From positions 186,001 to 250,000 of the forward strand of contig WLWY01000005.1 of assembly GCA_012103325.1 (NCBI GenBank): a stretch of DNA of 64,000 nt, written 5' to 3'. Below, piece after piece: positions 55,374-63,696 of the stretch (position 1 is the first letter of the stretch; each line of letters starts with the position of its first letter). Made by a program: the position numbers and the translations under genes. Origin of the DNA: Alphaproteobacteria bacterium. Its GTDB lineage: Bacteria > Pseudomonadota > Alphaproteobacteria > UBA8366 > GCA-2717185. Below the pieces are notes generated by a model, which saw only the letters and a program-made list of their open reading frames with translations, had not been told where the DNA came from and made no database searches.

Positions 55374-55721
55374 TTACTTTGTATCCTTAATCGCGGCGGA
55401 AAGTTTTTCCTTCGGTGGAAGCGTGTCGGTCACCAGATCGCGGATCAGCGATTTGGTGCTCAACGGCCGCACGGTGACGCCGGTGTTTGCCAATCGCGCT
55501 GTGCAGGCGTATTCGGTCTTGCCATCCACCTTGACCACGCACTCCTTGCACGCGTTGGCATTTATGCAGCTGTATCGAAACGCAAGTGTCGGATCGACAT
55601 TGCTGCGGATCCAAATAAGTGCATCCAAAACGGACATACCGTCGCGGTACGGCGCTTCGTATGTTTGCAGATCTTCCGCGTCGTCGCCGCCGCGTTGTAC
55701 GCGAATGGTGACGGTCTTCAT
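55374..55721 (-). CDS. Stand-alone 2Fe-2S subunit, SdhB/FrdB N-terminal-like
   Basis: 115 residues matching only the ferredoxin domain of succinate dehydrogenase/fumarate reductase iron-sulfur subunits. The four cysteines are C52, C58, C61 and C73 (YSCINANACKECVVKVDGKTEYACT in outline), spaced C-x5-C-x2-C-x11-C; SdhB has C-x4-C first. The C-terminal 4Fe-4S/3Fe-4S domain of SdhB is absent, and the protein ends with a charged tail. Its ATG overlaps the stop of the flavoprotein gene by four bases, so the two should form a complex that carries electrons out one at a time. Confidence 0.82.
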   Translation of the reverse strand: MKTVTIRVQRGGDDAEDLQTYEAPYRDGMSVLDALIWIRSNVDPTLAFRYSCINANACKECVVKVDGKTEYACTARLANTGVTVRPLSTKSLIRDLVTDTLPPKEKLSAAIKDTK

Positions 55722-57442
55722 ACTGCGGTTTCCAGCGCGGCGCGATCGAATTCGATGTGGCGGACGGCGGCCGTTTCGATTGCCAGACCGGCGTCTTCCT
55801 GTCTGACGATTTGATTGTGGGTTTGGCTTTCATCGGTATCCGGCATGTCTTCGCGCTGATGGGCACCCCGACTTTCCGTGCGGTTCAGAGCGGCACGCGT
55901 AATCGTTTCCGCCGTCGCGAGCGCCGCGCGCAGGTCGAACCATTCCTGAATTCCTACGGCAAAAGCCTTGCCGTCCTGTGGGCGCAGCGCGGGGAGATCA
56001 TGGGCGATCATTCCCTGGATGCGCGTCAACGCCTGTTGGAGTTTTTCGCCGGTGCGGAGAAGCCCAACCTTGTCCCACATGAGGTTCTGAAGTTCGCTGA
56101 AAAGTTCACCGAATACCGGGCTGTTGTTGTCCCTGGGAGGCGACTTAAGGGTCCGAATTTCGTCGATACCCCGTTGTGCCCACGCTGTATCCCAACTTGG
56201 CGCCGATACGGATTTGGCTGCGAAACGACCTGCCCGTTCACCGAAAACGAGCGCCTCGGTGATCGCGTTGCCGGACAGGCGGTTTGCGCCATTCGCACCG
56301 CCAACGGCCTCCCCGGCGGCATAGAGCCCCGGCAGTGTCGTTTCCATCGACGCGTTCACGCGAATTCCGCCCATATGATAATGCGCAATCGGGGCGTCCT
56401 CGATCGGGCCTTTGGTCAAATCGATGCCATTGTTCGCCAAGCGATCGATCACGGGACCGAACGCGTCCCGCAAGGTTGCTTCATCGAGATGTTCGAAGCT
56501 GAGATAGGCGCCGCCGTTTGGCGACGCGCGCCCGGCTTCTACTTCCTTGACGATGGCGTAGGAGGTGACGTCGCGCGGCGCAGTGTAGGTGCCGGAGTCG
56601 CTCGCGCCGTAGCGTTCGATAAATTCTTCCTTGTTGCCGTTCAGCAAGCGCCCACCCAGTTTGTAGCGGAATGGGTCCCACATGATCGGGTCCATGCCGA
56701 CAAGCCGGGGCGCCAGATGCCCTATGGGAAAGAACTGCACGAACTCCATATCGATCAGATCCGCGCCAGCTGCCAGCGCCATGGCATAGGAATCGCCACC
56801 CATATTTACCGAGGCACTATTGCGCCGGTACAGCCGGGTTAGACCGCCGCCGGCGAGAACCACGGCGCCCGCGGCGATCGTTACCGTGCGGCCCTCTTCG
56901 AGGTCTAGGGCCACAGCGCCGGTAACCCGGCCGCTATGTTTGACCAGGGACGTGACCGACAGGCCGCTGACCCGGGTAATGCCATCCGTTCTGGCAATAC
57001 GGGTCCGCAACGTCCTTGCGACCGCCGGACCGGTGTTCAGAAAATCGACGAAAACACAGCGGGCAACATCATGGCCGGGCGCCATCACCTGTTTCAAATG
57101 GCCGTCTTCGCGGGTCCAGTGGACGCCCCATTCGTCCATCTCGCGGATGCGGTCCGGTCCCTCCCGGCACAGGATCGCGGCCAATTCCTCGTCGCATAGC
57201 CCGCGTCCGGCCGCCAACGTATCCGCGAGGTGGTGGGTCCAGTGATCGGGCTCCTGCTCGCCAACCGCCACGGCAACAGTCATCTGCGCCATGATCGTCG
57301 CTCCACCGCGGCTGATCAGGCTCTTGTCCACCAGCAGAACCCGGGCGCCGTTGCGCGCGGCGGCGATGGCGGCGTACATTCCGGCGCCGCCGGCCCCGAC
57401 CACCAACACGTCGGTTTCAAGATGAATTGGAATTTCGTTCAT
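55718..57442 (-). CDS. FAD-dependent fumarate reductase/succinate dehydrogenase-like flavoprotein
   Basis: 574-residue flavoprotein. The FAD motif is VLVVGAGGAGMYAAIAAARNGARVLLVDK in outline; SRGGATIMAQ, the NMGGDSYAMALAAGADLIDMEFVQFFP stretch and HYHMGGIRV are FrdA/SdhA/aspartate-oxidase family features, as is GLYAAGEAVGGANGANRLSGNAITEALVFG. Some FrdA substrate residues differ, so the substrate is probably another dicarboxylic or branched acid. ATG 57442 is the family start; the open frame upstream runs into the divergent gene. Its start lies 63 bases from that of the isopropylmalate-dehydrogenase-like gene, giving a shared regulatory region. Confidence 0.87.
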   Translation of the reverse strand: MNEIPIHLETDVLVVGAGGAGMYAAIAAARNGARVLLVDKSLISRGGATIMAQMTVAVAVGEQEPDHWTHHLADTLAAGRGLCDEELAAILCREGPDRIREMDEWGVHWTREDGHLKQVMAPGHDVARCVFVDFLNTGPAVARTLRTRIARTDGITRVSGLSVTSLVKHSGRVTGAVALDLEEGRTVTIAAGAVVLAGGGLTRLYRRNSASVNMGGDSYAMALAAGADLIDMEFVQFFPIGHLAPRLVGMDPIMWDPFRYKLGGRLLNGNKEEFIERYGASDSGTYTAPRDVTSYAIVKEVEAGRASPNGGAYLSFEHLDEATLRDAFGPVIDRLANNGIDLTKGPIEDAPIAHYHMGGIRVNASMETTLPGLYAAGEAVGGANGANRLSGNAITEALVFGERAGRFAAKSVSAPSWDTAWAQRGIDEIRTLKSPPRDNNSPVFGELFSELQNLMWDKVGLLRTGEKLQQALTRIQGMIAHDLPALRPQDGKAFAVGIQEWFDLRAALATAETITRAALNRTESRGAHQREDMPDTDESQTHNQIVRQEDAGLAIETAAVRHIEFDRAALETAV

Positions 57443-57505
57443 GGGGACATTGTCCCTCACGTGACGCTGTAGAACAATGGTGCCGGATGCGAGAGGAACG
57501 AGAAA

Positions 57506-58621
57506 ATGACGAAGAATGAGCGGACGATGGTCGTCATCCCCGGTGACGGCATCGGGTCGGAAATCATCGGCCAGGCGTCGCGCGTGGTGGAATGGTTCGA
57601 CCGGCACCGAGGCCTTGGGCTCGACATCAAGGAGCGCCAGCTCGGCGTCAACGTCTATGAGAAGCATGGCACGCTAATTCAGGACGAAACGCTGGAGGCG
57701 ATTGAGGCGGCGGACGCCACGCTCTTTGGGGCGATCGGCGGTGATGGCTATGACGAAATTCCCCGGCATATAAGAACGGAAACCGGACTGCTTAGCGTGC
57801 GCCGTAGACTTGCCATGTTTGCAAACATTCGCCCGGTCGTCGCCTTCGATGCACTGGTGGATGCCTCCTCGCTGAAACCGGAAATCGTCCGTGGCGTGAA
57901 TATGATCATCCTGCGCGAACTGAATGGCGGCCTCTATTTCGGTCAACCGCGTGGGATCGAAGATATCGGCAACGGCGAGCGGCGCGGGTTCAATACGATG
58001 GCCTATACGACGCCCGAGATTCGCCGGGTCGCGCGCGTTGGTTTCGAACTGGCAAAGGAACGCGGCGGGCATTTGACTTCGGTAGACAAGGCCAACGCGC
58101 TCGATGTAGGCGAGCTGTGGCGTGAGGAAGTCATCCGCCTCGGCGCGGAGGAATACCCGGACGTTCTGCTCAACCATCTCTACGTCGACAACGCAATGTT
58201 GCAGGTGGTCCGCGATCCCAAACAGTTCGACGTGGTCGTCACGGAGAATACATTCGGCGACATCATGTCCGACTGCGCGGCGGCGATCGGCGGGTCGCTT
58301 GGCATGCTGCCGTCGGCGTCTCTCAGCGATCCGGATAAGGAGGGGCGGCGCCAGGCCTTCTATGAACCGATTCATGGCTGTGCGCCCGATATAGCGGGTC
58401 AGAATGTCGCCAATCCCATCGGCACGATTTTGAGCTTCGCGATGGCGATGCGTCATTCCTTCGAACGACCGGAGGATGCAACGCTCCTGGAAAGCGCGAT
58501 CGCAAACACGCTGGCCGCCGGTGTCCGTACGGCGGATATCGCGGGAGATGTCTCAACCACGGTCTCGACGACGGCGATGGGCGACGCGATCCTCGATCAG
58601 CTCGACCGTTTGGCGCGCTAG
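57506..58621 (+). CDS. Isocitrate/isopropylmalate dehydrogenase family protein
   Basis: 371-residue NAD-dependent beta-decarboxylating dehydrogenase. Landmarks are VVIPGDGIGSEII, RRRLAMFANIRPV (substrate Arg residues), ILRELNGGLYFGQPRG, LTSVDKANALDVG and the metal/NAD region VVVTENTFGDIMSDCAAAIGGSLGMLPSASL. It is closest in form to 3-isopropylmalate dehydrogenase, but the setting (acyl-CoA dehydrogenases and a PrpD protein, no leuCD) points to catabolism of a related 2-hydroxy acid. It opens the plus-strand operon. Confidence 0.87.
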   Translation: MTKNERTMVVIPGDGIGSEIIGQASRVVEWFDRHRGLGLDIKERQLGVNVYEKHGTLIQDETLEAIEAADATLFGAIGGDGYDEIPRHIRTETGLLSVRRRLAMFANIRPVVAFDALVDASSLKPEIVRGVNMIILRELNGGLYFGQPRGIEDIGNGERRGFNTMAYTTPEIRRVARVGFELAKERGGHLTSVDKANALDVGELWREEVIRLGAEEYPDVLLNHLYVDNAMLQVVRDPKQFDVVVTENTFGDIMSDCAAAIGGSLGMLPSASLSDPDKEGRRQAFYEPIHGCAPDIAGQNVANPIGTILSFAMAMRHSFERPEDATLLESAIANTLAAGVRTADIAGDVSTTVSTTAMGDAILDQLDRLAR

Positions 58622-58640
58622 AACGACAATAGGAATCTTC

Positions 58641-59789
58641 ATGCAATCGCTGTACTTCGAACCCTGTGAGTTGCCGCCGGAAACGGAAACATTGCGCGGC
58701 GAGATCCGGGAATTTCTCGCCGAAACACTGACCGACTATTCGCCGGAAACCTTGTCCCGATCCTGGGCCGGGGGCGATGCGGCGTTCAGCCGCAAGCTGG
58801 GTGCGGCTGGGTATATCGGCATGCGGTTTCCAAAGAAATACGGCGGGCAGGAACGAACGGCTCTCGAACGGTACGTTGTAATTGAGGAACTGCTGGCGGC
58901 CGGCGCGCCGGTAACGCTGCATTGGATCGCCGACCGGCAAAGCGGTCCGCTGTTGTTGCATTACGGGACCGAAAAACAGCGCGAGCTCTGCCTTCCCGGT
59001 ATCGCCGCCGGTGAGATCTACTTCTGCATCGGCATGAGCGAACCGGACTCCGGTTCCGACCTCGCCTCGATCCGCACCCGGGCGGTGAAGGTCGATGGTG
59101 GGTATGTCGTGAACGGGACCAAGATTTGGACGTCTAAGGCGCACGAAGCGCACTACATGATCGCGCTGTTCCGGACGGATACCGACGTCGAAGACAGGCA
59201 TGAAGGGCTGACCCAGTTCCTGGTCGATATGAAGACGCCGGGCGTGACGGCGCGCCCGATCCGCAACATGGCGGGGGAGGAGATGTTCAACGAAGTATCC
59301 TTCGTCGACGCCTTCGTTCCCGAGGACATGGTCGTCGGTAAGGAAGGCGGCGGCTGGCAGCAGGTGTTGAACGAACTCGCCTTCGAGCGCTCAGGGCCCG
59401 AGCGGTATATGAGCAGCCACATACTGCTGCACGCTTTGATTCGCGAAGCGTCGCAAATTCCAAGCGCGCGCGCGGCGGTGACTATTGGCCGTTTGGTTGC
59501 GCATTACGCAACGCTGCGCCAAATGTCGCTTTCCGTCGCGGGTATGCAGGACGCGGGAGCGGACCCGTCGTTGGCGGGATCGGTGGTCAAGGATCTCGGC
59601 GCGGTCTACGAACAGGACATGCCGAAGATTGCTCATGAACTTGTGGGCGCCGACCCGCAACTCATGGGCGGAAGCGATTTCGAAAAGGTTCTGGCCTATG
59701 TCACCCAGGCGGCGATTTCATTCTCGTTGCGCGGCGGCACGCGGGAGATCTTGCGTGGCATTATCGCAAGGGGGCTTGGGCTGCGATGA
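58641..59789 (+). CDS. Acyl-CoA dehydrogenase (subunit or isoform 1)
   Basis: 382-residue flavoprotein of the ACAD family. FAD/substrate motifs are CIGMSEPDSGSDLASIRTRA and VNGTKIWTSKAHEAHY. The C-terminal position of the usual catalytic YEGT glutamate reads LRGGTREILRGIIAR, so the base is missing there and may come from another helix or be absent, as seen in heteromeric ACADs. AGGA precedes the ATG at 58641. Its end overlaps the next gene by four bases (ATGA). Confidence 0.9.
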   Translation: MQSLYFEPCELPPETETLRGEIREFLAETLTDYSPETLSRSWAGGDAAFSRKLGAAGYIGMRFPKKYGGQERTALERYVVIEELLAAGAPVTLHWIADRQSGPLLLHYGTEKQRELCLPGIAAGEIYFCIGMSEPDSGSDLASIRTRAVKVDGGYVVNGTKIWTSKAHEAHYMIALFRTDTDVEDRHEGLTQFLVDMKTPGVTARPIRNMAGEEMFNEVSFVDAFVPEDMVVGKEGGGWQQVLNELAFERSGPERYMSSHILLHALIREASQIPSARAAVTIGRLVAHYATLRQMSLSVAGMQDAGADPSLAGSVVKDLGAVYEQDMPKIAHELVGADPQLMGGSDFEKVLAYVTQAAISFSLRGGTREILRGIIARGLGLR

Positions 59790-60832
59790 GTGAGATGCGC
59801 GACATTCTAACCGATACGGTAACGCGGCTCTTCGCCGACCTGGTAACCCGAGAGACGTTGCAGGATGCGGAGAATGGCATTTGGCCCGAAGCCTTGTGGA
59901 ACGCGTGCGAAGAAAACGGGCTGACCTTGGCGCTTGTGCCCGAAGAGCGAGGCGGTGCCGGGCTCAGCTGGGCCGACAGCTTCGCCATCGCGCGCGCAGC
60001 CGGCTACTACGGCCCCCCGATTCCGTTGGTTGAAACGATGCTGGGCGCGTGGCTGCTGGCCGGAGCAGGCATCGACGTGCCGGACGGTCCGATGACGGTT
60101 GCGCCCGTTCGCGCGATAGACAGTTTGCTGATCGACGGCAGCGCTCTTTCAGGCAAAGCCGCTGCTGTACCGTGGGGCCGTCAGGCCAGACATACCGTTG
60201 TGCTGACCGGCGGCGCTGTTGCGTTGGCAGCCCTGGATGCCGCGACGATCGAAGAGGATTGCAATATCGCCCGCGAACCGCGCGATACGGTGACATTCGA
60301 TAATGCACCAATCGTAGCGTTGGCGCAGACGGCACTGCCGCCGGATACGCTGCAACTGTATGGCGCGATGTTCCGCGCCGCGCAGCTTGCCGGCGGCGTG
60401 GCTCGGGCGTTGGACGAAACCGTTCAATATGCGGGTGACCGTATCCAGTTTGGCCGCCCGATCGGAAAATTTCAGGCTATTCAGCAAAATCTGGCGGCTC
60501 TCGCCGGGCAAATGGCGTTGGCAGGTGCGGCGGCTGAAATGGCGTTTCGTGCCGCGGACAGAGGCAATCCGCAATTCGAAGCGGCATCTGCGAAAGTGGT
60601 GACCGGCGATGCGGCCAGTTCGGCTGCGGCGACGGCGCATCAGATCCACGGCGCGATTGGCTTTACCTATGAGCATATTTTGCAGTTCACAACCCGCAGA
60701 TTATGGTCGTGGCGTGCGGAATTCGGGGCCGAAAGCCGTTGGGCGGAAGAACTGGGGCGCGGCATCGCGGGCCGCGGCGCTGACGCGTTCTGGCCGGATT
60801 TGACGGCGCGGCAAGCAGGCATGCTACCCTAA
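59786..60832 (+). CDS. Acyl-CoA dehydrogenase family protein (isoform or subunit 2)
   Basis: 348 residues, shorter and more diverged than its upstream neighbour. The N-terminal helical domain (LALVPEERGGAGLSWADSFAIARAAGYYGPPIPLVETMLG in outline) and the C-terminal helical domain (GDRIQFGRPIGKFQAIQQNLA, QIHGAIGFTYEHILQF) are kept, but the middle beta-barrel is reduced. Overlap by ATGA with the first ACAD and the complementary degeneration suggest an alpha2-beta2 heterotetramer like those of steroid side-chain degradation. Substrate unknown. Confidence 0.87.
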   Translation: MSEMRDILTDTVTRLFADLVTRETLQDAENGIWPEALWNACEENGLTLALVPEERGGAGLSWADSFAIARAAGYYGPPIPLVETMLGAWLLAGAGIDVPDGPMTVAPVRAIDSLLIDGSALSGKAAAVPWGRQARHTVVLTGGAVALAALDAATIEEDCNIAREPRDTVTFDNAPIVALAQTALPPDTLQLYGAMFRAAQLAGGVARALDETVQYAGDRIQFGRPIGKFQAIQQNLAALAGQMALAGAAAEMAFRAADRGNPQFEAASAKVVTGDAASSAAATAHQIHGAIGFTYEHILQFTTRRLWSWRAEFGAESRWAEELGRGIAGRGADAFWPDLTARQAGMLP

Positions 60833-60868
60833 GGTCAACAAATTGCTCGTGAATATGGAGGAATGGAA

Positions 60869-62284
60869 ATGACAACAGCAACGAAAACCAAAGCGGCGGC
60901 GCTGTCTGGGCAGATCTCGCGCACGTTGGGGGACTTTGCGCACGGTCTAACCTACGACGACATTCCGGCGGATATTCGCGAGCGGGCCAAATATCTGATC
61001 CTCGACTCCGTCGGGATTGCGATGGCGTCGACCCAGCACGAGTTCGCCAATTGTATTCTCGCGGGCATTCAGGCGATCGCCGAGCCGGGGGACTGCCCGG
61101 TGATCGGCATGAAGGCGCGGCTCGGGATGCGCGATGCCGTGCTGATGAATGGCGCGCTGGTGCATGGTCTCGACTATGACGACACGCATATGAAATCGGT
61201 CGTGCATGCGACCGCCGCGACCCTGCCGACTGCGATGGTGGTTGCCGCGCGCGAAGGTGCCAGCGGGAAAGATGTTCTGACCGCCTATATCGTCGGCATG
61301 GAAGTCGCCATCCGGATTGGCGAGGCGGCAAATTTCGGTTTTCATCATCGCGGCTACCATGCGACCGGCGTCGTCGCGCATTTCGCGTCCGCGTTGATTG
61401 CGGGCAAGCTGTTGGGCCTCGATGCGGCGCAACTCGCGACGGCGCAAGGCGTGGTCTGCAGCACGGCGATGGCGAGCCAGGAATTCGTCGAAGACGGTGC
61501 ATGGAACAAGCGGCTGCACCCGGGTTGGGGTGGTGTCGCTGGCATCATGGCGGCTGGGCAGGCCAAGCACGGTTACATCGCGCCGGGCAAACCCTATGAG
61601 GGCCGCTTCGGTATCTTCAAGAATCATCTGGCGGATCTTGAAAGCCATGTCGACTACGCGGCGATTACGGATCAGCTGGGAGACCGCTGGGCGGTGGTCG
61701 AGTCGGCCATCAAGCCTTATCCGACCTGCCATTTCACGCATGCGATTGCCGACTCCGCACTGGCTCTGCGGGAGCGGCACGGCATCGAAGCAACGAATAT
61801 CGCGCGTATCCGCGCCCTCATTCCAGAAGACACCGTACCGGTGATCGCGGAACCGGTTGCGAACAAGAAGCGCCCCAGCAGCGACTACGACGCGAAATTC
61901 AGCACGCAGTTCATTGCCGCCGCTTGTTTCGAGCGTGGGAAGTTCGGTTTGGCAGAACTAGAAGATGAAGCGCTGAGTGACCCGGCGATCCTGGCCCTTG
62001 CCGACAAGGTCGATTGTGAAATCGACCCGAACTCCGAGTTTCCTCGCTTCTTCTCAGGCGGTATGGTCGTTACGACTAAGGATGGCGGTGAGTTCATTCA
62101 CCACGAGCGCATAAACCGCGGTGCCGGTGACCGGGCATTGACCGGCGAGGAGATTGTCTCGAAATTTACCGACAACGCGATGATGGCGTCGTCGCGCGAA
62201 CGTGCGGAAGCCGTACAGTCTTTGGTGCTCAGTCTTGACGATAGCGATGCACAATCGTTGGCGGAGGGGCTCACCGCGCAATGA
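60869..62284 (+). CDS. MmgE/PrpD-family protein
   Basis: 471 residues of the 2-methylcitrate dehydratase / cis-aconitate decarboxylase fold. Landmarks are LILDSVGIAMAS, ALVHGLDYDDTHMKSVVHATAATLPTA, GYHATGVVAHF and KPYPTCHFTHAIADSAL. GGAGGA is best placed for the ATG at 60869 rather than the one at 60863 that overlaps it. Such proteins dehydrate or decarboxylate tricarboxylic-type acids. Fourth gene of the plus-strand run; it may act on the same branched acid as the dehydrogenases before it. Confidence 0.9.
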   Translation: MTTATKTKAAALSGQISRTLGDFAHGLTYDDIPADIRERAKYLILDSVGIAMASTQHEFANCILAGIQAIAEPGDCPVIGMKARLGMRDAVLMNGALVHGLDYDDTHMKSVVHATAATLPTAMVVAAREGASGKDVLTAYIVGMEVAIRIGEAANFGFHHRGYHATGVVAHFASALIAGKLLGLDAAQLATAQGVVCSTAMASQEFVEDGAWNKRLHPGWGGVAGIMAAGQAKHGYIAPGKPYEGRFGIFKNHLADLESHVDYAAITDQLGDRWAVVESAIKPYPTCHFTHAIADSALALRERHGIEATNIARIRALIPEDTVPVIAEPVANKKRPSSDYDAKFSTQFIAAACFERGKFGLAELEDEALSDPAILALADKVDCEIDPNSEFPRFFSGGMVVTTKDGGEFIHHERINRGAGDRALTGEEIVSKFTDNAMMASSRERAEAVQSLVLSLDDSDAQSLAEGLTAQ

Positions 62285-62970
62285 GCCGGAGAGGCATAGT
62301 TGTCGCCGCGTAGACCGGTCGCGTAATTTCGGAAAGCACATGGGATAAGATGCCGACGGCCTACCACTTTATCGATAAGGCCGTGGCGTGGGGTGTTGAT
62401 ATCCTGACTTTCAGTGCGCTATTTCTACCGTTTTTCCGATTGGCTGGTCGAGAATTTCGAGAGTGGCGTCTTTGTAGTCGCTGCAAGCAAGGTCGCACGG
62501 AAAGCGTTTCGTTGTACTTCGGACGTGGCATCGCGATCCTACCAAACGGTGCCTTTCAAACAAGAAGCGGGTTCAGCGAACGAGCAACTGCCGGTTCAGA
62601 AAATCGGTTTGGATGAAGGCTCTGCGCAGGACAAGAAACGTCTTTGGTGGCAAGGCCGCCCCGATCTTTACGGGCTAGTATCCAATTTTTGCTATTTTTT
62701 TGTTTTAACAACCTAAAGTGATATTTCAGATGTTGAAATAAAGTATTTGTATTGTCGCAATTTCACAACAATTTTTTATTGCAATCTGGAATGCAAGATA
62801 ATCTACCTTTGTAAGAAGTTATTCCATTTTTTCGAATAAGATTGTTAATCCTACCTCTTAGTAATGTTCGCTGGATTGTTTAGCAATTTTATTAAGGTTA
62901 ATATTGGATTTCGCTCGATAAAGGCGAACAATTATCCTGTTTACACGAAAAAATGTCATAGGAGAAGGAA
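62285..62970. other. 686-bp stretch without a clear gene
   Basis: Bases 62285-62690 have ordinary composition and hold two overlapping frames, 62350-62616 (88 codons) and 62414-62716 (100 codons, GTG). The first part of one (MPTAYHFIDKAVAWGVDIL) and the body of the other (DWLVENFESGVFVVAASK) look more protein-like than the rest, so a frameshifted remnant is possible; no family was recognised. Bases 62690-62970 are very AT-rich and probably contain the promoter of the GNAT-like gene. Confidence 0.5.
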
Positions 62971-63696
62971 ATGACTTTATTGACGAAGGCTGAGTTAGAT
63001 ACAATCCAGGCTTGGATCGAAAAAAAAGTCGAGCAAGCAGCTGAACTCGGACTCACGATGCATGTCGATGACGATTTAAGAAAATGGAAGGAACATGCCG
63101 AAAACGCACCGAACGGCGGCACGGTTTCGAGAACATTGGATCCAACCGTCAACGACGTTAGACCTGGTAATTCCTTTTGGGTTTACCTCAAGGATGCCCG
63201 GAATCGTATCGTCGTGTGCCATGCAAACCGGTTTCTAGAGGTCGACGATTTCGTACAGGAATACATTTGTACGCATCGGTTCTTCGGCAATCGCTGCCCG
63301 ACGCTGCATCACTTTCCGGTAGAGTTGTGCGAATCAGTCCCAGTACTCGGCGGTCGCATCGATTTCGGTGGTGGAACCTGGGTCCACCCCGATTATCGCG
63401 GCAAAAAGCTTAGCGGCCTGATCAGTAGGATGGGCCGGATATTGGCGCTGCGGCATTTCTTGATCGACTACTATGTCGGGTTCATTACAGCTACCGGCAA
63501 GCGTCGGCAATACGGTTCCAATGGGCTAGGTTTGGGTAACAGGCGGCACTTGCTGACCGGGCGTTATCCAGGCCGCAATAGTGATCTCGACGTTGATATC
63601 TACTGGATGCATCGTGGCGAGCTCATGTCACAAATCACTCAGGAATTGGCCGGGGAGTCTGGCGGAGCGGCCGCGCCAATGAGGCGGACCGCGTAG
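62971..63696 (+). CDS. GNAT-like acyltransferase, uncharacterised
   Basis: 241 residues with a strong AGGAGAAGGAA before the ATG. The middle has GGGTWVHPDYRGKKLSGLISRMGRILAL in outline (about 133-160), fitting the acetyl-CoA pyrophosphate loop of GNAT enzymes (R-x-x-K/G-x-L/S), followed by YYVGFITATGKRRQYGSNGLG. The N-terminus is helical (KAELDTIQAWIEKKVEQAAELG). Substrate unknown. It lies after a strongly AT-rich leader, which is unlike its surroundings and hints at acquisition. Its 3' end overlaps the convergent PAS-like gene by 58 bases. Confidence 0.6.
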   Translation: MTLLTKAELDTIQAWIEKKVEQAAELGLTMHVDDDLRKWKEHAENAPNGGTVSRTLDPTVNDVRPGNSFWVYLKDARNRIVVCHANRFLEVDDFVQEYICTHRFFGNRCPTLHHFPVELCESVPVLGGRIDFGGGTWVHPDYRGKKLSGLISRMGRILALRHFLIDYYVGFITATGKRRQYGSNGLGLGNRRHLLTGRYPGRNSDLDVDIYWMHRGELMSQITQELAGESGGAAAPMRRTA

